Positions 19,541 through 28,838 of a stretch of DNA of 64,000 bases are shown in pieces. Location: positions 163,725 to 227,724 of the forward strand of contig JAKZAN010000063.1 of the NCBI GenBank assembly GCA_023053545.1, written 5' to 3'. Origin of the DNA: Lepidurus packardi (lineage: Eukaryota > Arthropoda > Branchiopoda > Notostraca > Triopsidae). Each line of letters opens with the position of its first letter. The first letter of the stretch is position 1. The position numbers were made by a program, and so were the translations under genes. Below the pieces are notes generated by a model, which was not told the DNA's origin, did no database searches, and saw only the letters and a list, made by a program, of their open reading frames with translations.

Positions 19541-20983
19541 ATGAATAAAAATACATTTACTTTTTTAATACTCATCGGCTTTATATTCGGCTCGGTCGCG
19601 CAAACAAAAAATTGGACACTTGAAGAATGTGTCAATTATGCATTAAAGAACAATATCGCGATTAAGCAAAGTGCATTAAATGCCAAACTAGCTGAAGTTG
19701 ATAAAAAAGGTGCGATTGGTGGTTTTTTTCCAAATATAAACGCCAATTCATCTCATTCTTGGAACATTGGTTTGAACCAGAATATAACCACGGGACTGCT
19801 CGAAAATCAAACTACTCAATTTACGTCTGCTGGCTTATCGATGGGTATTAATATTTATAACGGTTTGCAAAACCAAAATCGTTTAAGAAGAAGTAATCTC
19901 GCAATTATTGCAGCGCAGTACCAGCTATCAAAAATGCAAGATGATATTTCACTGAATGTAGCGAATGCTTTTCTTCAAATTTTATTCAATAAGGAAAACT
20001 ATAAAGTACAGTCTGAGCAACTAGCAAACAATCAACGCCAGCAAGTTCGTACGCAGGAATTGGTCAACGCCGGCTCCATTCCAAGAGGTGATCTACTCGA
20101 CATGAAAGCAACTGTAGCTGCAAGTAACCAAGCCGTTATTTCGGCTCAAAACGCATTATTTATTTCGAAAATAAGCTTAGCACAATTGCTTCAATTGGAA
20201 GACTATCAAAATTTTGATATTGCGGAAGATAATTTTCAGCCCACACAAAGCAGCACAATGCTGCAGCCTGTCGAAAAAATTGCCGAACAAGCAAAGGAAA
20301 GTCGTGTAGAACTCAAAATCGCTCGTGCCAATTTGGAACTAGCGCAACGTGACGTTAAAATTGCGCAAGGTTCATTCCAGCCTTCTATCCAAGGATTTTA
20401 TAGTTTTAGCACGCGTGCAGCCTATTCAGACCGTGTGGTTGGCATTGTGCCCGACGCTACGAATCCCACAAACGTGATTGGCTCCGTCGATGTCAATGGC
20501 ACTATATATAACGTATTACAACCCAATTTTTCACCAGTCCTTGGCAGCGCCTTGCCCATACTGGATCAGTTCAAAAACAACAAAGGGCATTCCTTTGGTT
20601 TGCAGTTAAACGTTCCAATTTTCAACGGATTTGCTGCCCAAAACAATGTGGCCCGCTCTAAAATTGCTTTAGAACGCTCTAAAAATGCTTACGCGCAGCA
20701 GGAGCTGGATCTGGAAAGAGATGTCTACCAAGCTTTCACCGATGCAAATGGCGCCTTGAATGCTTACGAATCTGCTCTCACGGCATTAGAAGCAAGAACT
20801 GAAGCATACAATTATGCTAAGGAACGCTATGCTGTTGGCATCATGAATGCATTTGATTATAACCAAGCGCAAACGCTTTTTATTAATGCAAAATCAGATG
20901 TTTTGCGAACAAAATATGATTATATTTTCCGAGTAAAAATTGTAGAGTTTTACTTTGGTATTCCAATTTCACAACTTAATTAA
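19541..20983 (+). CDS. TolC family outer-membrane efflux protein
   Basis: A 480-residue TolC-like protein with a signal peptide (about 1-20, ending GSVAQ) followed by WTLEECVNYALKNN, the typical TolC opening. Two homologous halves of coiled helices and strands can be read (IKQSALNAKLAEVDKKG and again near KIARANLELAQRDVKIAQ). It would form the trimeric outer-membrane channel of a tripartite exporter. The adaptor gene begins 2 bases after its stop, but no inner-membrane pump is adjacent. Confidence 0.94.
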   Translation: MNKNTFTFLILIGFIFGSVAQTKNWTLEECVNYALKNNIAIKQSALNAKLAEVDKKGAIGGFFPNINANSSHSWNIGLNQNITTGLLENQTTQFTSAGLSMGINIYNGLQNQNRLRRSNLAIIAAQYQLSKMQDDISLNVANAFLQILFNKENYKVQSEQLANNQRQQVRTQELVNAGSIPRGDLLDMKATVAASNQAVISAQNALFISKISLAQLLQLEDYQNFDIAEDNFQPTQSSTMLQPVEKIAEQAKESRVELKIARANLELAQRDVKIAQGSFQPSIQGFYSFSTRAAYSDRVVGIVPDATNPTNVIGSVDVNGTIYNVLQPNFSPVLGSALPILDQFKNNKGHSFGLQLNVPIFNGFAAQNNVARSKIALERSKNAYAQQELDLERDVYQAFTDANGALNAYESALTALEARTEAYNYAKERYAVGIMNAFDYNQAQTLFINAKSDVLRTKYDYIFRVKIVEFYFGIPISQLN

Positions 20984-20985
20984 TT

Positions 20986-22275
20986 ATGTCTAAAAAAACG
21001 ATTTTTTATTTAATAGGAGGCCTCCTAATCTTGATTGCTGTGCTAATCGGTTTGAATAAGGCAGGATTTATTGGCAACCAAGAAAAAGGCAAAGAAGTCG
21101 AAATAGCTTCCATTGACGAAATTACAATAGTCGAAACCGTGTCGGCTACCGGAAAAATTCAGCCCGAAGTTGAAGTTAAAATTTCTTCTGAAGTTTCAGG
21201 CGAAATTATCGATTTGCCCGTAAAGGAAGGTCAAGTAGTCAAGAAGGGCGATTTACTCGTAAAAATCAATCCAGATTTGTATACTTCTGGCCTAAACAGA
21301 ACAATGGCAGGTCTTGAAGGAACAAAAGCAGGTTTGAGTCAAGCCGACGCGCAATTCAAAGAAGCGCAGGCAAATTATGAGCGCAACAAAACATTATTCG
21401 ATAAAGGAATAATTTCGAAGTCGGACTGGGACCGCGCTGTTTCAGCTTTTGAAGTTGCAAAGGCCGCAAAACAATCTGCATATTATAACGTTAAAAGCGC
21501 ATCGGCAACAGTAATCGAAGCACGGGACAACTTAGGCCGCACCACAATTTATTCACCTGCAAACGGCACAATTTCAATGTTGGGCGTCGAATTAGGCGAA
21601 CGCGTACTGGGAACGCAGCAGATGACGGGCACAGAAATTTTGCGGGTTGCCAATTTAAACAATATGGAGGTCGAAGTCGATGTGAATGAAAATGACATCG
21701 TCAAGATTACAGTAGGCGATTCAGCTCGCGTGCAAGTTGATGCTTATCTTAAAAAGGATTTTAAAGGAATCGTAACAAGCATTTCAAATTCCGCAAATAC
21801 AGCTTTGACAGCGGACCAGGTAACAAATTTTAAAGTGAAAGTGCGTATTCTCAAAGAATCCTATGAAGATTTGTCTAAAGGAAAACCGGAAAATTTCTCA
21901 CCTTTCAGACCTGGAATGACTGCAACAGTAGACATCATCACGACCAGAAAAGAGAATATATTGGGCGTGCCAATTAGCGCCGTTATTATAAAATCTGATA
22001 CAACAGCCACTAAAGCAAAAGCTACTGAAAAAGGCGCTAATAAAACCAAATCCGATAAAAAATTCGAGTGTGTTTTCGTAAAATCAGGCAACAAAGCCAA
22101 ATTACGCATTATCAAAACAGGCATTCAAGACGACACTAATATCGAGGTTTTAAGCGGCTTGAAAAAAGGCGATGTTGTGATTGTAGGGCCATATAACACC
22201 GTAACAAAGGAGCTTAATCCAGGCGATGATGTTGTTGTTGCCGACAAACCTAAGACCACAAAGGAACAAAAATAA
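20986..22275 (+). CDS. Periplasmic adaptor (HlyD/MacA-like membrane fusion protein)
   Basis: A 429-residue adaptor that would link a TolC channel to an inner-membrane transporter. An N-terminal anchor (about 6-22) is followed by a split lipoyl/barrel-sandwich domain (VSGEIIDLPVKEGQVVKKGDLL and the returning half IYSPANGTISM), a helical hairpin between them, a beta-barrel domain and a C-terminal membrane-proximal domain (LSGLKKGDVVIVGP). The pattern is closest to MacA, suggesting a MacB-type ABC pump encoded elsewhere. Two bases after tolC and overlapping tsaB by one base. Confidence 0.92.
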   Translation: MSKKTIFYLIGGLLILIAVLIGLNKAGFIGNQEKGKEVEIASIDEITIVETVSATGKIQPEVEVKISSEVSGEIIDLPVKEGQVVKKGDLLVKINPDLYTSGLNRTMAGLEGTKAGLSQADAQFKEAQANYERNKTLFDKGIISKSDWDRAVSAFEVAKAAKQSAYYNVKSASATVIEARDNLGRTTIYSPANGTISMLGVELGERVLGTQQMTGTEILRVANLNNMEVEVDVNENDIVKITVGDSARVQVDAYLKKDFKGIVTSISNSANTALTADQVTNFKVKVRILKESYEDLSKGKPENFSPFRPGMTATVDIITTRKENILGVPISAVIIKSDTTATKAKATEKGANKTKSDKKFECVFVKSGNKAKLRIIKTGIQDDTNIEVLSGLKKGDVVIVGPYNTVTKELNPGDDVVVADKPKTTKEQK

Positions 22276-22949
22276 TGCCCTATATTCTAAATCTAGAAAC
22301 TGCAACTAAAAACTGTTCGGTTTCCGTTTCAGATGCCGCAACGGGCAAAATATTGCACTGCATAGAAACCGCCGAGCAAGGCTATTCGCACGCGGAAAAA
22401 TTACACGTTTTCATTGAAAAAGTACTAGCCGAAACGCAACTGACATACAAGTCAATTTCGGCTGTTGCCGTTAGCCAAGGGCCAGGTTCTTATACCGGAT
22501 TGCGAATTGGCGTTTCCGCGGCAAAAGGGCTCTGTTACGGCCTGGATATTCCATTAATTGCCACCGATACTTTGCAGGTCTTGGCAATGCAACTGTCTGT
22601 TAATGAAGGTGTAATTGTACCCATGATTGATGCCCGACGTATGGAAGTATACAGCGCGATTTTCGACCACACCGGTCAAAATATTCGGAAAGTTGCCGCT
22701 GAAATTTTATCTGAAGAAACTTTTTCAGAAGCGACGCAAATTGTCAATATCATTGGCGACTGCCAAGATAAATGCCGAATCATGACTGGTGAATTCATTC
22801 GCTTTCACGAAAATTGCATCTACCCATCATCGCGTGAAATGGGCATTTTGAGCGCACAAAAATTCCAAAATAATGAATTCGAAGATCTGGCCTATTTTGA
22901 GCCTTTCTACTTGAAAGATTTCATGACCACTGCTAAGAAAATTAATTAG
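22275..22949 (+). CDS. tsaB: tRNA threonylcarbamoyladenosine biosynthesis protein TsaB
   Basis: TsaB partners TsaD and TsaE in making the t6A modification at position 37 of ANN-decoding tRNAs. The 224-residue protein has the ASKHA-fold start (ILNLETATKNCSVSV) and the family motif SQGPGSYTGLRIG. Its ATG shares a base with the stop of the adaptor gene, an unlikely functional partner, so the linkage is probably only transcriptional. Length is normal. Confidence 0.95.
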   Translation: MPYILNLETATKNCSVSVSDAATGKILHCIETAEQGYSHAEKLHVFIEKVLAETQLTYKSISAVAVSQGPGSYTGLRIGVSAAKGLCYGLDIPLIATDTLQVLAMQLSVNEGVIVPMIDARRMEVYSAIFDHTGQNIRKVAAEILSEETFSEATQIVNIIGDCQDKCRIMTGEFIRFHENCIYPSSREMGILSAQKFQNNEFEDLAYFEPFYLKDFMTTAKKIN

Positions 22950-22987
22950 GCCGCATCCCTTTCCCCACGCTAAACCCCAACAAAGGG

Positions 22988-23069
22988 TCGCGCTTTTCGG
23001 CTGTATCTTTTTTTTTCGCTGCTGGCGCGCTCAAAAAAAAGGATGCCGCCTGCAATCGCTTGCGGAACT
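22988..23069 (+). repeat. Dispersed structured intergenic repeat, copy A (divergent)
   Basis: The gap between tsaB and mscS contains a degenerate copy of the element described in the findings. A TTTTCGG-type left flank is followed by a T-run and an A-run that can pair around a GC-rich loop (T-run 23008-23016, A-run 23033-23040), then GGATGCCGCCTGCAATCG. It may also serve as a bidirectional terminator for the convergent gene pair. Confidence 0.6.
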
Positions 23070-23070
23070 G

Positions 23071-23874
23071 TTAACTACGTTCAATAACATAGGGTTGAAT
23101 CTCAATTCCCGAACTGTCAAACGAGGTTTTAATCTCTTCTAAAATTTCTCCAGTCATCAAGCCAAAATCTTCATTATGCGCCCAAGGACGCACAGCCAAG
23201 TGAATGCTAGAGTCTGTAAGTTCTCGAACAAGAACAGCAGGTTCAGGGTCTTGAAGTACTTTCTGATTGTTAGTCAGCACGGCATATATAATCTTTTTGG
23301 CGTCTTTTATATTGGTGTCATATGAAATTGAAATGGTCAGGTCTGCTCTGCGCACCCGTTCAACACTCGAATTGACAATGGTGCCATTAGATAAAATGCC
23401 ATTTGGAACATAGATGGTTTGGTTGTTAGCATTAACTAATTTTGTAACAAAGATCTGAATTTCACAAACTGTTCCAGCAATGCCTTGCGCCTCGATGAAA
23501 TCACCAACCCGGAATGGTTTGAACAAGATAATCAACATGCCGCCTGCAAAATTCGAAAGGGAGCCTTGCAATGACAAGCCCACTGCCAAGCCTGCGGCGC
23601 CCAAAACAGCAACAAAAGAGGAAGTCTCAACGCCTAATTTGGAAATGACCGTAATGAACAGCAATACGCGCATAGACCAAAGCAGCATGTCGGCTAAAAA
23701 CCTGGACAAGGTTGGGTCTAAAGAACGCCGTACCATAATTCGACGCACAAGTCTATTGATCAATCTAATTGCATACAGCCCTATAAATAGCACCAGAAGC
23801 GCGGAAACCAGCTTCGGAAAATAAGAAAACAATAAATCTGTATAATAGCTGGCGTAATTGACAGTTAGATTCAT
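23071..23874 (-). CDS. Small-conductance mechanosensitive channel, MscS family
   Basis: A 267-residue MscS-type channel that releases osmolytes on hypo-osmotic shock. Three membrane helices occupy about residues 12-110; the pore-lining third helix is the Ala/Gly-rich GAAGLAVGLSLQGSLSNFAGG. The beta domain follows (FRVGDFIEAQGIAGTV, then IYVPNGILSNGTIVN) and an alpha-beta C-terminal domain. Its ATG overlaps the TGA of yyaL by ATGA, so the two are translationally coupled. Confidence 0.95.
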   Translation of the reverse strand: MNLTVNYASYYTDLLFSYFPKLVSALLVLFIGLYAIRLINRLVRRIMVRRSLDPTLSRFLADMLLWSMRVLLFITVISKLGVETSSFVAVLGAAGLAVGLSLQGSLSNFAGGMLIILFKPFRVGDFIEAQGIAGTVCEIQIFVTKLVNANNQTIYVPNGILSNGTIVNSSVERVRRADLTISISYDTNIKDAKKIIYAVLTNNQKVLQDPEPAVLVRELTDSSIHLAVRPWAHNEDFGLMTGEILEEIKTSFDSSGIEIQPYVIERS

Positions 23875-25967
23875 ATTGATGGTTGCGTTAATTGTGCCAA
23901 TACTGCTGCTAAATTATGCGATGGTTGCTGGCAACTTTTGTTTTGACAAACATAGAAGAGCGATTGATTTTCGGCAAATCGATTGCTTAGGAATGGAAGA
24001 GTCGTTGCCTTGTCGCTACTTGCAATTACAACATGTGGCAAGTATTTATTATTGATTTTTTTGAAGTCTTTTGACGCGTTTTCACCTACGATTGCTAATT
24101 CTTTTGACTGCTCACTAAAATTTAAAAAAACATTTAGCCAATTGCTAAACGCGGAAGGATAATCTATTGAAGGAATGATGTGGTGCAGCATTTTTTCGCA
24201 AACAGATTCATAATGCGTATTTGCAAAATAGATGGAGAGTTTGTATAAATTGGAAGCCATAACAGAATTAGATGCAGGAATTACGTTGTCTTCCAATTCG
24301 AAATGAGTTGTGATTAATTCTGGATCAGTTTTGCTTGTAAACCGAAACAGCGCTTTGTTTTCATCATAAAAATGATCAAAACAATAATCCGTGAGCATTT
24401 TTGAATGGTGAAGCCAAGATTCATCTGACGTTGCCACATATAATGCGATAAAAGCATCAATCACTAAAGCGTAATCTTCCAAGTAGGCATTAATCGTGCT
24501 TTTGCCATTTTTATTGCTGCGCCATAAATGCCCGGCTGAATCCCACATTTGTGTTACAAGAAAACGTGCGTTTTGCAGCGCCATTTCCAGAAAATGTTCA
24601 TTTTCGATGGCGGTATACGCATCCACAAATCCTTTCAACATTATTGCGTTCCAAGAGGTTAAGCATTTGTCGTCTAATCGTGGCCGATTTCGCTGCATGC
24701 GGACTTCAAATAATTTATTTTCCCACGCTGCCATTTTTGAGGCTAATTCCGTTGTTGTTGTGCCAAGGGTATCTGCTAATTGCGTTGCTGTTTGTTTTTG
24801 AATTAGAACATAATTTCCGTGCTCCCAATGCCCGAAGTCGTTGATGTTATAAACAAGTGCGAATGCATCAAAATCCTCCTTAAGAATGGATTGTAATTCT
24901 TCTTTTTGCCAAACATAGAACGCGCCTTCTTCTAATATTCCTGCTTTGTTGATGCTGTCTGCATCTTGAGCGCTGTAGAATGCGCCGTTTGGTGCTGTTA
25001 GTTCTCGCGTAACAAATGCTAATGTTTTTTCGATAATGCTTTTGTAGAGTGGGTTTTGTGTTCTTTTGTACGCATCTGCGTAAACCGATACCAGTTGGCC
25101 ATTATCGTATAGCATTTTCTCGAAATGGGGAACATGCCATTTCATGTCGACTGAATAGCGAGAAAATCCGCCGCCAACAGTGTCGAAAATGCCGCCGTAA
25201 GCCATTTTGGTAAGCGTTCTGTCCACGTGGCTAAGTAGTTCCGGATCATTTTGCTGGAATCCTAGTCGGTGCAAGTAATTCAGATCGGTTGGCATCATGA
25301 ATTTTGGCGCTCGCGCATAGCCGCCAAAGTCTAAGTCGAAGCTTTTTTTCCATTTAATTATTAGCGGATCGATCATGTTTTGCGTGAGCTGCAGATTGGA
25401 ATCCGGGTTCTGGATGACGCTAATTGCTTTTAAACCTTCATGCAATTTGTCTGCATATTCCTGGAGTTTTTCAGGATTTTCGCTATACATGGTTGCGAGT
25501 TGTTCCAAGTAGTGCATCCATTCCGCTTTCGGGACATAGCTGGCGCCCCAAACTGGCCGGCCATCGGGGAGGCAAACCACGTTGAGTGGCCATCCGCCGC
25601 GCCCTGTCATGACTTGGACCGCTTTCATATATATTGCGTCAATGTCTGGTCGTTCTTCACGGTCGACTTTTATGGAAATGAAATGCGCATTCATGGTTGC
25701 TGCTGCGTCGACGTCTTCAAAACTATCGTGCTCCATGACGTGACACCAGTGGCAAGCGGAATATCCAGAACTGATTATGATTAGTTTGTTTTGACTTTGT
25801 GCTGTGGCTAAGCTTGTCTTGTTCCATGCTTTCCAATGCACGGGGTTTTGTGCGTGTTGGAGTAGGTATGGACTTGTTTCTTTGGCTAGTTCATTCATAT
25901 TGGTCTGTTTTTTAGCCCCGATAGAGCCGGTATCCTTTTTGCGAATATGATTTTGAATTTGTGTCAT
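23871..25967 (-). CDS. YyaL/spermatogenesis-associated-like thioredoxin-domain protein (DUF255)
   Basis: A 698-residue protein with an N-terminal thioredoxin-like DUF255 domain (LAKETSPYLLQHAQNPVHW, then SACHWCHVME with Cys72 and Cys75) and a long alpha/alpha-toroid region like N-acylglucosamine epimerase/glycosidase folds (from about residue 220). The biochemical role of the family is not established. Two starts are possible: ATG 25967, and ATG 25898 (residue 24), which gives the usual family N-terminus; the extra 23 residues look polar with no signal peptide. Coupled to mscS by ATGA. Confidence 0.9.
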   Translation of the reverse strand: MTQIQNHIRKKDTGSIGAKKQTNMNELAKETSPYLLQHAQNPVHWKAWNKTSLATAQSQNKLIIISSGYSACHWCHVMEHDSFEDVDAAATMNAHFISIKVDREERPDIDAIYMKAVQVMTGRGGWPLNVVCLPDGRPVWGASYVPKAEWMHYLEQLATMYSENPEKLQEYADKLHEGLKAISVIQNPDSNLQLTQNMIDPLIIKWKKSFDLDFGGYARAPKFMMPTDLNYLHRLGFQQNDPELLSHVDRTLTKMAYGGIFDTVGGGFSRYSVDMKWHVPHFEKMLYDNGQLVSVYADAYKRTQNPLYKSIIEKTLAFVTRELTAPNGAFYSAQDADSINKAGILEEGAFYVWQKEELQSILKEDFDAFALVYNINDFGHWEHGNYVLIQKQTATQLADTLGTTTTELASKMAAWENKLFEVRMQRNRPRLDDKCLTSWNAIMLKGFVDAYTAIENEHFLEMALQNARFLVTQMWDSAGHLWRSNKNGKSTINAYLEDYALVIDAFIALYVATSDESWLHHSKMLTDYCFDHFYDENKALFRFTSKTDPELITTHFELEDNVIPASNSVMASNLYKLSIYFANTHYESVCEKMLHHIIPSIDYPSAFSNWLNVFLNFSEQSKELAIVGENASKDFKKINNKYLPHVVIASSDKATTLPFLSNRFAENQSLFYVCQNKSCQQPSHNLAAVLAQLTQPSI

Positions 25968-26008
25968 ATTTTCTGCAAAAAGATAGAGGCGAAAGCGGGA
26001 TTGGCTTC

Positions 26009-26034
26009 AAAAAAAAAGCGCCGAAACCGACGCT
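26009..26034 (-). terminator. Terminator after the NifU gene
   Basis: Read on the minus strand, an imperfect AGCGTCG/CGGCGCT stem with a short loop is followed by nine T residues, 8 bases past the NifU gene stop. Confidence 0.82.
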
Positions 26035-26041
26035 GATTGTT

Positions 26042-26941
26042 TTAAGGATTGACTGCTTCGACCTTTATTGCTTCGTCGTTGAGCATGTCTTTCAGCATGT
26101 TTTCGATACCGCTTTTGAGCGTGAACGTTGATGATGGGCAGCCGTTGCAGGCGCCTTGCAGAATGACACGCACCCTTTTTTCGGTGGGGTCGTATGAGTC
26201 GAACAAGATATTGCCGCCATCTGCTGCAACTGCTGGCTTGACGTATTCCTCTAGAATATTGATGATTTTTTGAGAGGTTTCGTCTAGGGTATCAAAATTT
26301 GTAATCTGCTGTTTTTCCTGTTTTTGTTTTAAATCAACTGCGTTTTCATCTAGTATAACGCCGCCGTTTTCGATGTATTGTTTAATGAACGAGCGCAATT
26401 CGATTGTGATGTTGTCCCATTCATATAAGTCATATTTTGTAACCGAAATATAATTTTCGTCGATGAATATTTCTTTTACGTATGGAAAATTGTATAATGC
26501 TTGGGCGAGTGGCGATGCTTTTGTTTCGTCGATATTTTTGAATTCGAGCGCCGTTTTTGTGAGTCGGATGCTGGCAACAAACTTTAGTGCCGATGGGTTT
26601 GGCGTTGTTTCGCCGTATACCGTAACGGGTTGTTTTCCAGAAGTTACGGGATCTGCTTTTACGATGACTCCACCATTGTTGACGAAATTTTCGATTTGTT
26701 CGGCAACGGCGTCTTGAACATCTTGCCATTCGACGATATTGTAGCGTTCGATTGCGACAAAATTGCCTGAAATATAGACCGATTTCACGAACGGTAAGTG
26801 GAATAATTGCTGTGCAAGCGGCGAATTTCCGGCTTCGTCGATATTTTTATATTCGTAGTTTTGATTGAGCGATATGAAGTCTGGAAATTCGAATTTTAGA
26901 ATAACTGGGTTCTGTGTTTCCTTGATTGTTATCTTGAGCAT
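26042..26941 (-). CDS. NifU family Fe-S protein with duplicated Nfu N-domain
   Basis: A 299-residue Fe-S carrier/scaffold protein. Two copies of the Nfu N-terminal domain can be aligned by eye: residues about 3-95 and 110-200 both contain an EF/KNIDEA..SPLAQ.L motif (34-46 and 137-148), then a ..V..V.I..N(F/Y) strand. The C-terminal NifU domain carries the cluster-binding Cys265 and Cys268 in GACNGCPSS. I chose ATG 26941; the frame extends upstream only to a TTG at 26962 inside the promoter element. Single gene with own promoter and terminator. Confidence 0.93.
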   Translation of the reverse strand: MLKITIKETQNPVILKFEFPDFISLNQNYEYKNIDEAGNSPLAQQLFHLPFVKSVYISGNFVAIERYNIVEWQDVQDAVAEQIENFVNNGGVIVKADPVTSGKQPVTVYGETTPNPSALKFVASIRLTKTALEFKNIDETKASPLAQALYNFPYVKEIFIDENYISVTKYDLYEWDNITIELRSFIKQYIENGGVILDENAVDLKQKQEKQQITNFDTLDETSQKIINILEEYVKPAVAADGGNILFDSYDPTEKRVRVILQGACNGCPSSTFTLKSGIENMLKDMLNDEAIKVEAVNP

Positions 26942-26959
26942 TATCAGTTTATTTTTGCG

Positions 26960-26967
26960 CAAATTTA
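26960..26967 (-). promoter_or_regulatory. Promoter for the NifU gene
   Basis: Minus-strand TAAATTTG, 18 bases before the ATG, with a TTG 16 bases further upstream (26984-26986). Confidence 0.6.
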
Positions 26968-27274
26968 GCGAAGTTTAAGGGGGCAATTAATTATATTTGA
27001 AGAATTAAATTATTATTAACAATTTTTTAATCTAAATTTTCGGTGGGTTTTGGTTCTGTTGGCGTATTAAATAGCAGTTTTTGGTGGTATGTGTGCGATA
27101 AGTCCCTATATAATTTGCATATTCTTTGAATAATATTTAAGGGTATGGATAAACAACAACAAAAATTTATATATTTGACCGCACAGCATGAATTTGCCAT
27201 TTATGGACTTGAATTTAGATTGGGATTTGGCATAATTTATAATGATTTAATACCATCACGTTAAAACTTGACCT
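26968..27274. other. Divergent intergenic region between NifU and PorP/SprF genes
   Basis: About 330 bases of A/T-rich DNA. It holds the NifU promoter at its left end and a TATATTTG element toward PorP/SprF at 27170-27177, leaving a long 5' leader of roughly 90 bases. A 39-codon frame at 27145-27264 exists but overlaps that element and looks spurious. I see no RNA gene or repeat. Confidence 0.5.
27170..27177 (+). promoter_or_regulatory. Possible promoter for the PorP/SprF-like gene
   Basis: TATATTTG matches TAnnTTTG and lies 97 bases before the ATG at 27275; no good -33 box at standard spacing, so this is tentative. Confidence 0.35.
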
Positions 27275-28276
27275 ATGAATTTTAGAAAAATTTATTTTTT
27301 ATTACTTCTAATAGTTTCGCAGTATTCTTTTGCACAAGAAGGAATTGCGGTTTATTCTGATTATTTAACCGATAATTATTACCTGCTTCACCCGTCTATG
27401 GCAGGAGCGGCAAGTTGCGATAAAGTTCGGTTAACTGGTCGCCAGCAATGGTTTGGCCAGGCAGATGCGCCGGCTTTGCAGACTTTAAGTTATAATGGTA
27501 GATTGAACGACAGGTCTGGTGCCGGAATTATATTATTTAATGACCGCAATGGTTATCATTCGCAGTCTGGAATGAAGTTGACTTATGCGCACCATATTAT
27601 GTTTTCGCGTGATGAAGTTGATTTGAATCAGTTGTCTTTTGGTGTAAATGCTGGGTTAATTCAGAGTTTGCTTGATGAAACTAGCTTCCTTCAATCCGGT
27701 GATTATGACCAAGCTGTGGATGGGACAATTGTTCAGAAGGCTTCTTATTTTAATGTTGATATTGGCGCGTCTTATAATTACTTGGATTTTTATGCTCATG
27801 TTACAGTGAAGAACGTGCTGGCAAGTCGTCGTAAATTGTATACCGAAATTGAAAGTGATAATCTTCAGAAATTATTGTTGAGCGTTGGGTATACTTTTGG
27901 AAATAGGGATGCTATGACCTGGGAGCCATCTGTGCTTTTTCAGGCTGTCAGCGAAACCAAAGAAAAATTAGTTGACTTGAACTTGAAAGCGTATAAGGAA
28001 ATGGAGTTTGGGCGTTTATGGGGTGGACTTTCGTACAGAAGAAGTTTGGAAGGCGCACAGTATCTGAGCAATCCAGGTTCGATTCAAGATCAGAAATTGC
28101 AGTATGTTACCCCAATTGTTGGCGTAAACTACAAACAATTCATGTTTGCCTATACTTACAGCGCTTTAATTGGCGATGTGAAATTTGATAATGGTGGTTT
28201 TCACCAAATTACATTAGGAATCAACTTGTTTTGCAAGCCAGATAAGTACGAATGTAATTGTCCTGCAATTAACTAA
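27275..28276 (+). CDS. PorP/SprF family type IX secretion outer-membrane protein
   Basis: A 333-residue predicted outer-membrane barrel with a signal peptide (1-20, ending YSFAQ) and the family opening Y..YLTDNYYLLHPSMAGAA. Members such as SprF partner particular adhesins for secretion and surface attachment, or link to the T9SS core ring (PorP). This copy stands alone, without a large adhesin or peptidoglycan-binding partner gene beside it, so its specific substrate cannot be told. A clear terminator follows. Confidence 0.92.
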   Translation: MNFRKIYFLLLLIVSQYSFAQEGIAVYSDYLTDNYYLLHPSMAGAASCDKVRLTGRQQWFGQADAPALQTLSYNGRLNDRSGAGIILFNDRNGYHSQSGMKLTYAHHIMFSRDEVDLNQLSFGVNAGLIQSLLDETSFLQSGDYDQAVDGTIVQKASYFNVDIGASYNYLDFYAHVTVKNVLASRRKLYTEIESDNLQKLLLSVGYTFGNRDAMTWEPSVLFQAVSETKEKLVDLNLKAYKEMEFGRLWGGLSYRRSLEGAQYLSNPGSIQDQKLQYVTPIVGVNYKQFMFAYTYSALIGDVKFDNGGFHQITLGINLFCKPDKYECNCPAIN

Positions 28277-28286
28277 ATACAATCAG

Positions 28287-28310
28287 TCCCGATTAACATC
28301 GGGATTTTTT
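28287..28310 (+). terminator. Terminator after the PorP/SprF-like gene
   Basis: TCCCGAT/ATCGGGA stem followed by a run of six T, 10 bases past the stop. Confidence 0.88.
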
Positions 28311-28322
28311 AATTCTAAGAAT

Positions 28323-28838
28323 ATGCTAATTAAATCCGTAAACGGGAAATCGCCGTTAATTCCACAGAGTTGTTTCATTGCCGAGAATGCGACTATTATT
28401 GGCGACGTTTCAATGGGCGAGGAGTGCAGTATTTGGTATAATGCCGTTCTTCGCGGTGATGTTCATTACATCAAAATGGGCAATAGGGTGAACATTCAGG
28501 ATGGCGCGGTAATTCATTGCACCTATCAGAAGCACCCCACAATAATTGGCAATAACGTTTCTGTTGGGCATAACGCTATTGTTCATGGCTGTACTTTGCA
28601 TGATAATGTTTTGGTGGGCATGGGCGCAATCGTGATGGATAATTGTGTGGTGCATAGCAATTCTATCATCGCGGCTGGTGCGGTGGTGACGCAAAACACT
28701 GTTGTGGAATCAGGTGCTATTTATGCAGGTGTTCCTGCGAAGAAAGTTAAAGATATCGACGAATCTGATTTTGCGGGGGAAATAGGCCGTATTTCAACAA
28801 ATTACGTCATGTATGCCAGCTGGTTGAAGGAAGATTAG
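28323..28838 (+). CDS. Gamma-carbonic anhydrase family protein
   Basis: A 171-residue left-handed beta-helix protein of the YrdA/PaaY type. Hexapeptide repeats are evident from about residue 20 to 140, and the three metal-binding histidines of the gamma class are present at His65, His83 and His88. Whether it has carbonic anhydrase activity cannot be told from sequence; related proteins with the same fold include acyltransferases. Its last 4 bases overlap the end of the convergent murI. Confidence 0.93.
   Translation: MLIKSVNGKSPLIPQSCFIAENATIIGDVSMGEECSIWYNAVLRGDVHYIKMGNRVNIQDGAVIHCTYQKHPTIIGNNVSVGHNAIVHGCTLHDNVLVGMGAIVMDNCVVHSNSIIAAGAVVTQNTVVESGAIYAGVPAKKVKDIDESDFAGEIGRISTNYVMYASWLKED

Noticed and set aside
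27145-27264. 39-codon frame upstream of the PorP/SprF gene
   Set aside because: It contains the TAnnTTTG element and shows no signal peptide or family pattern.
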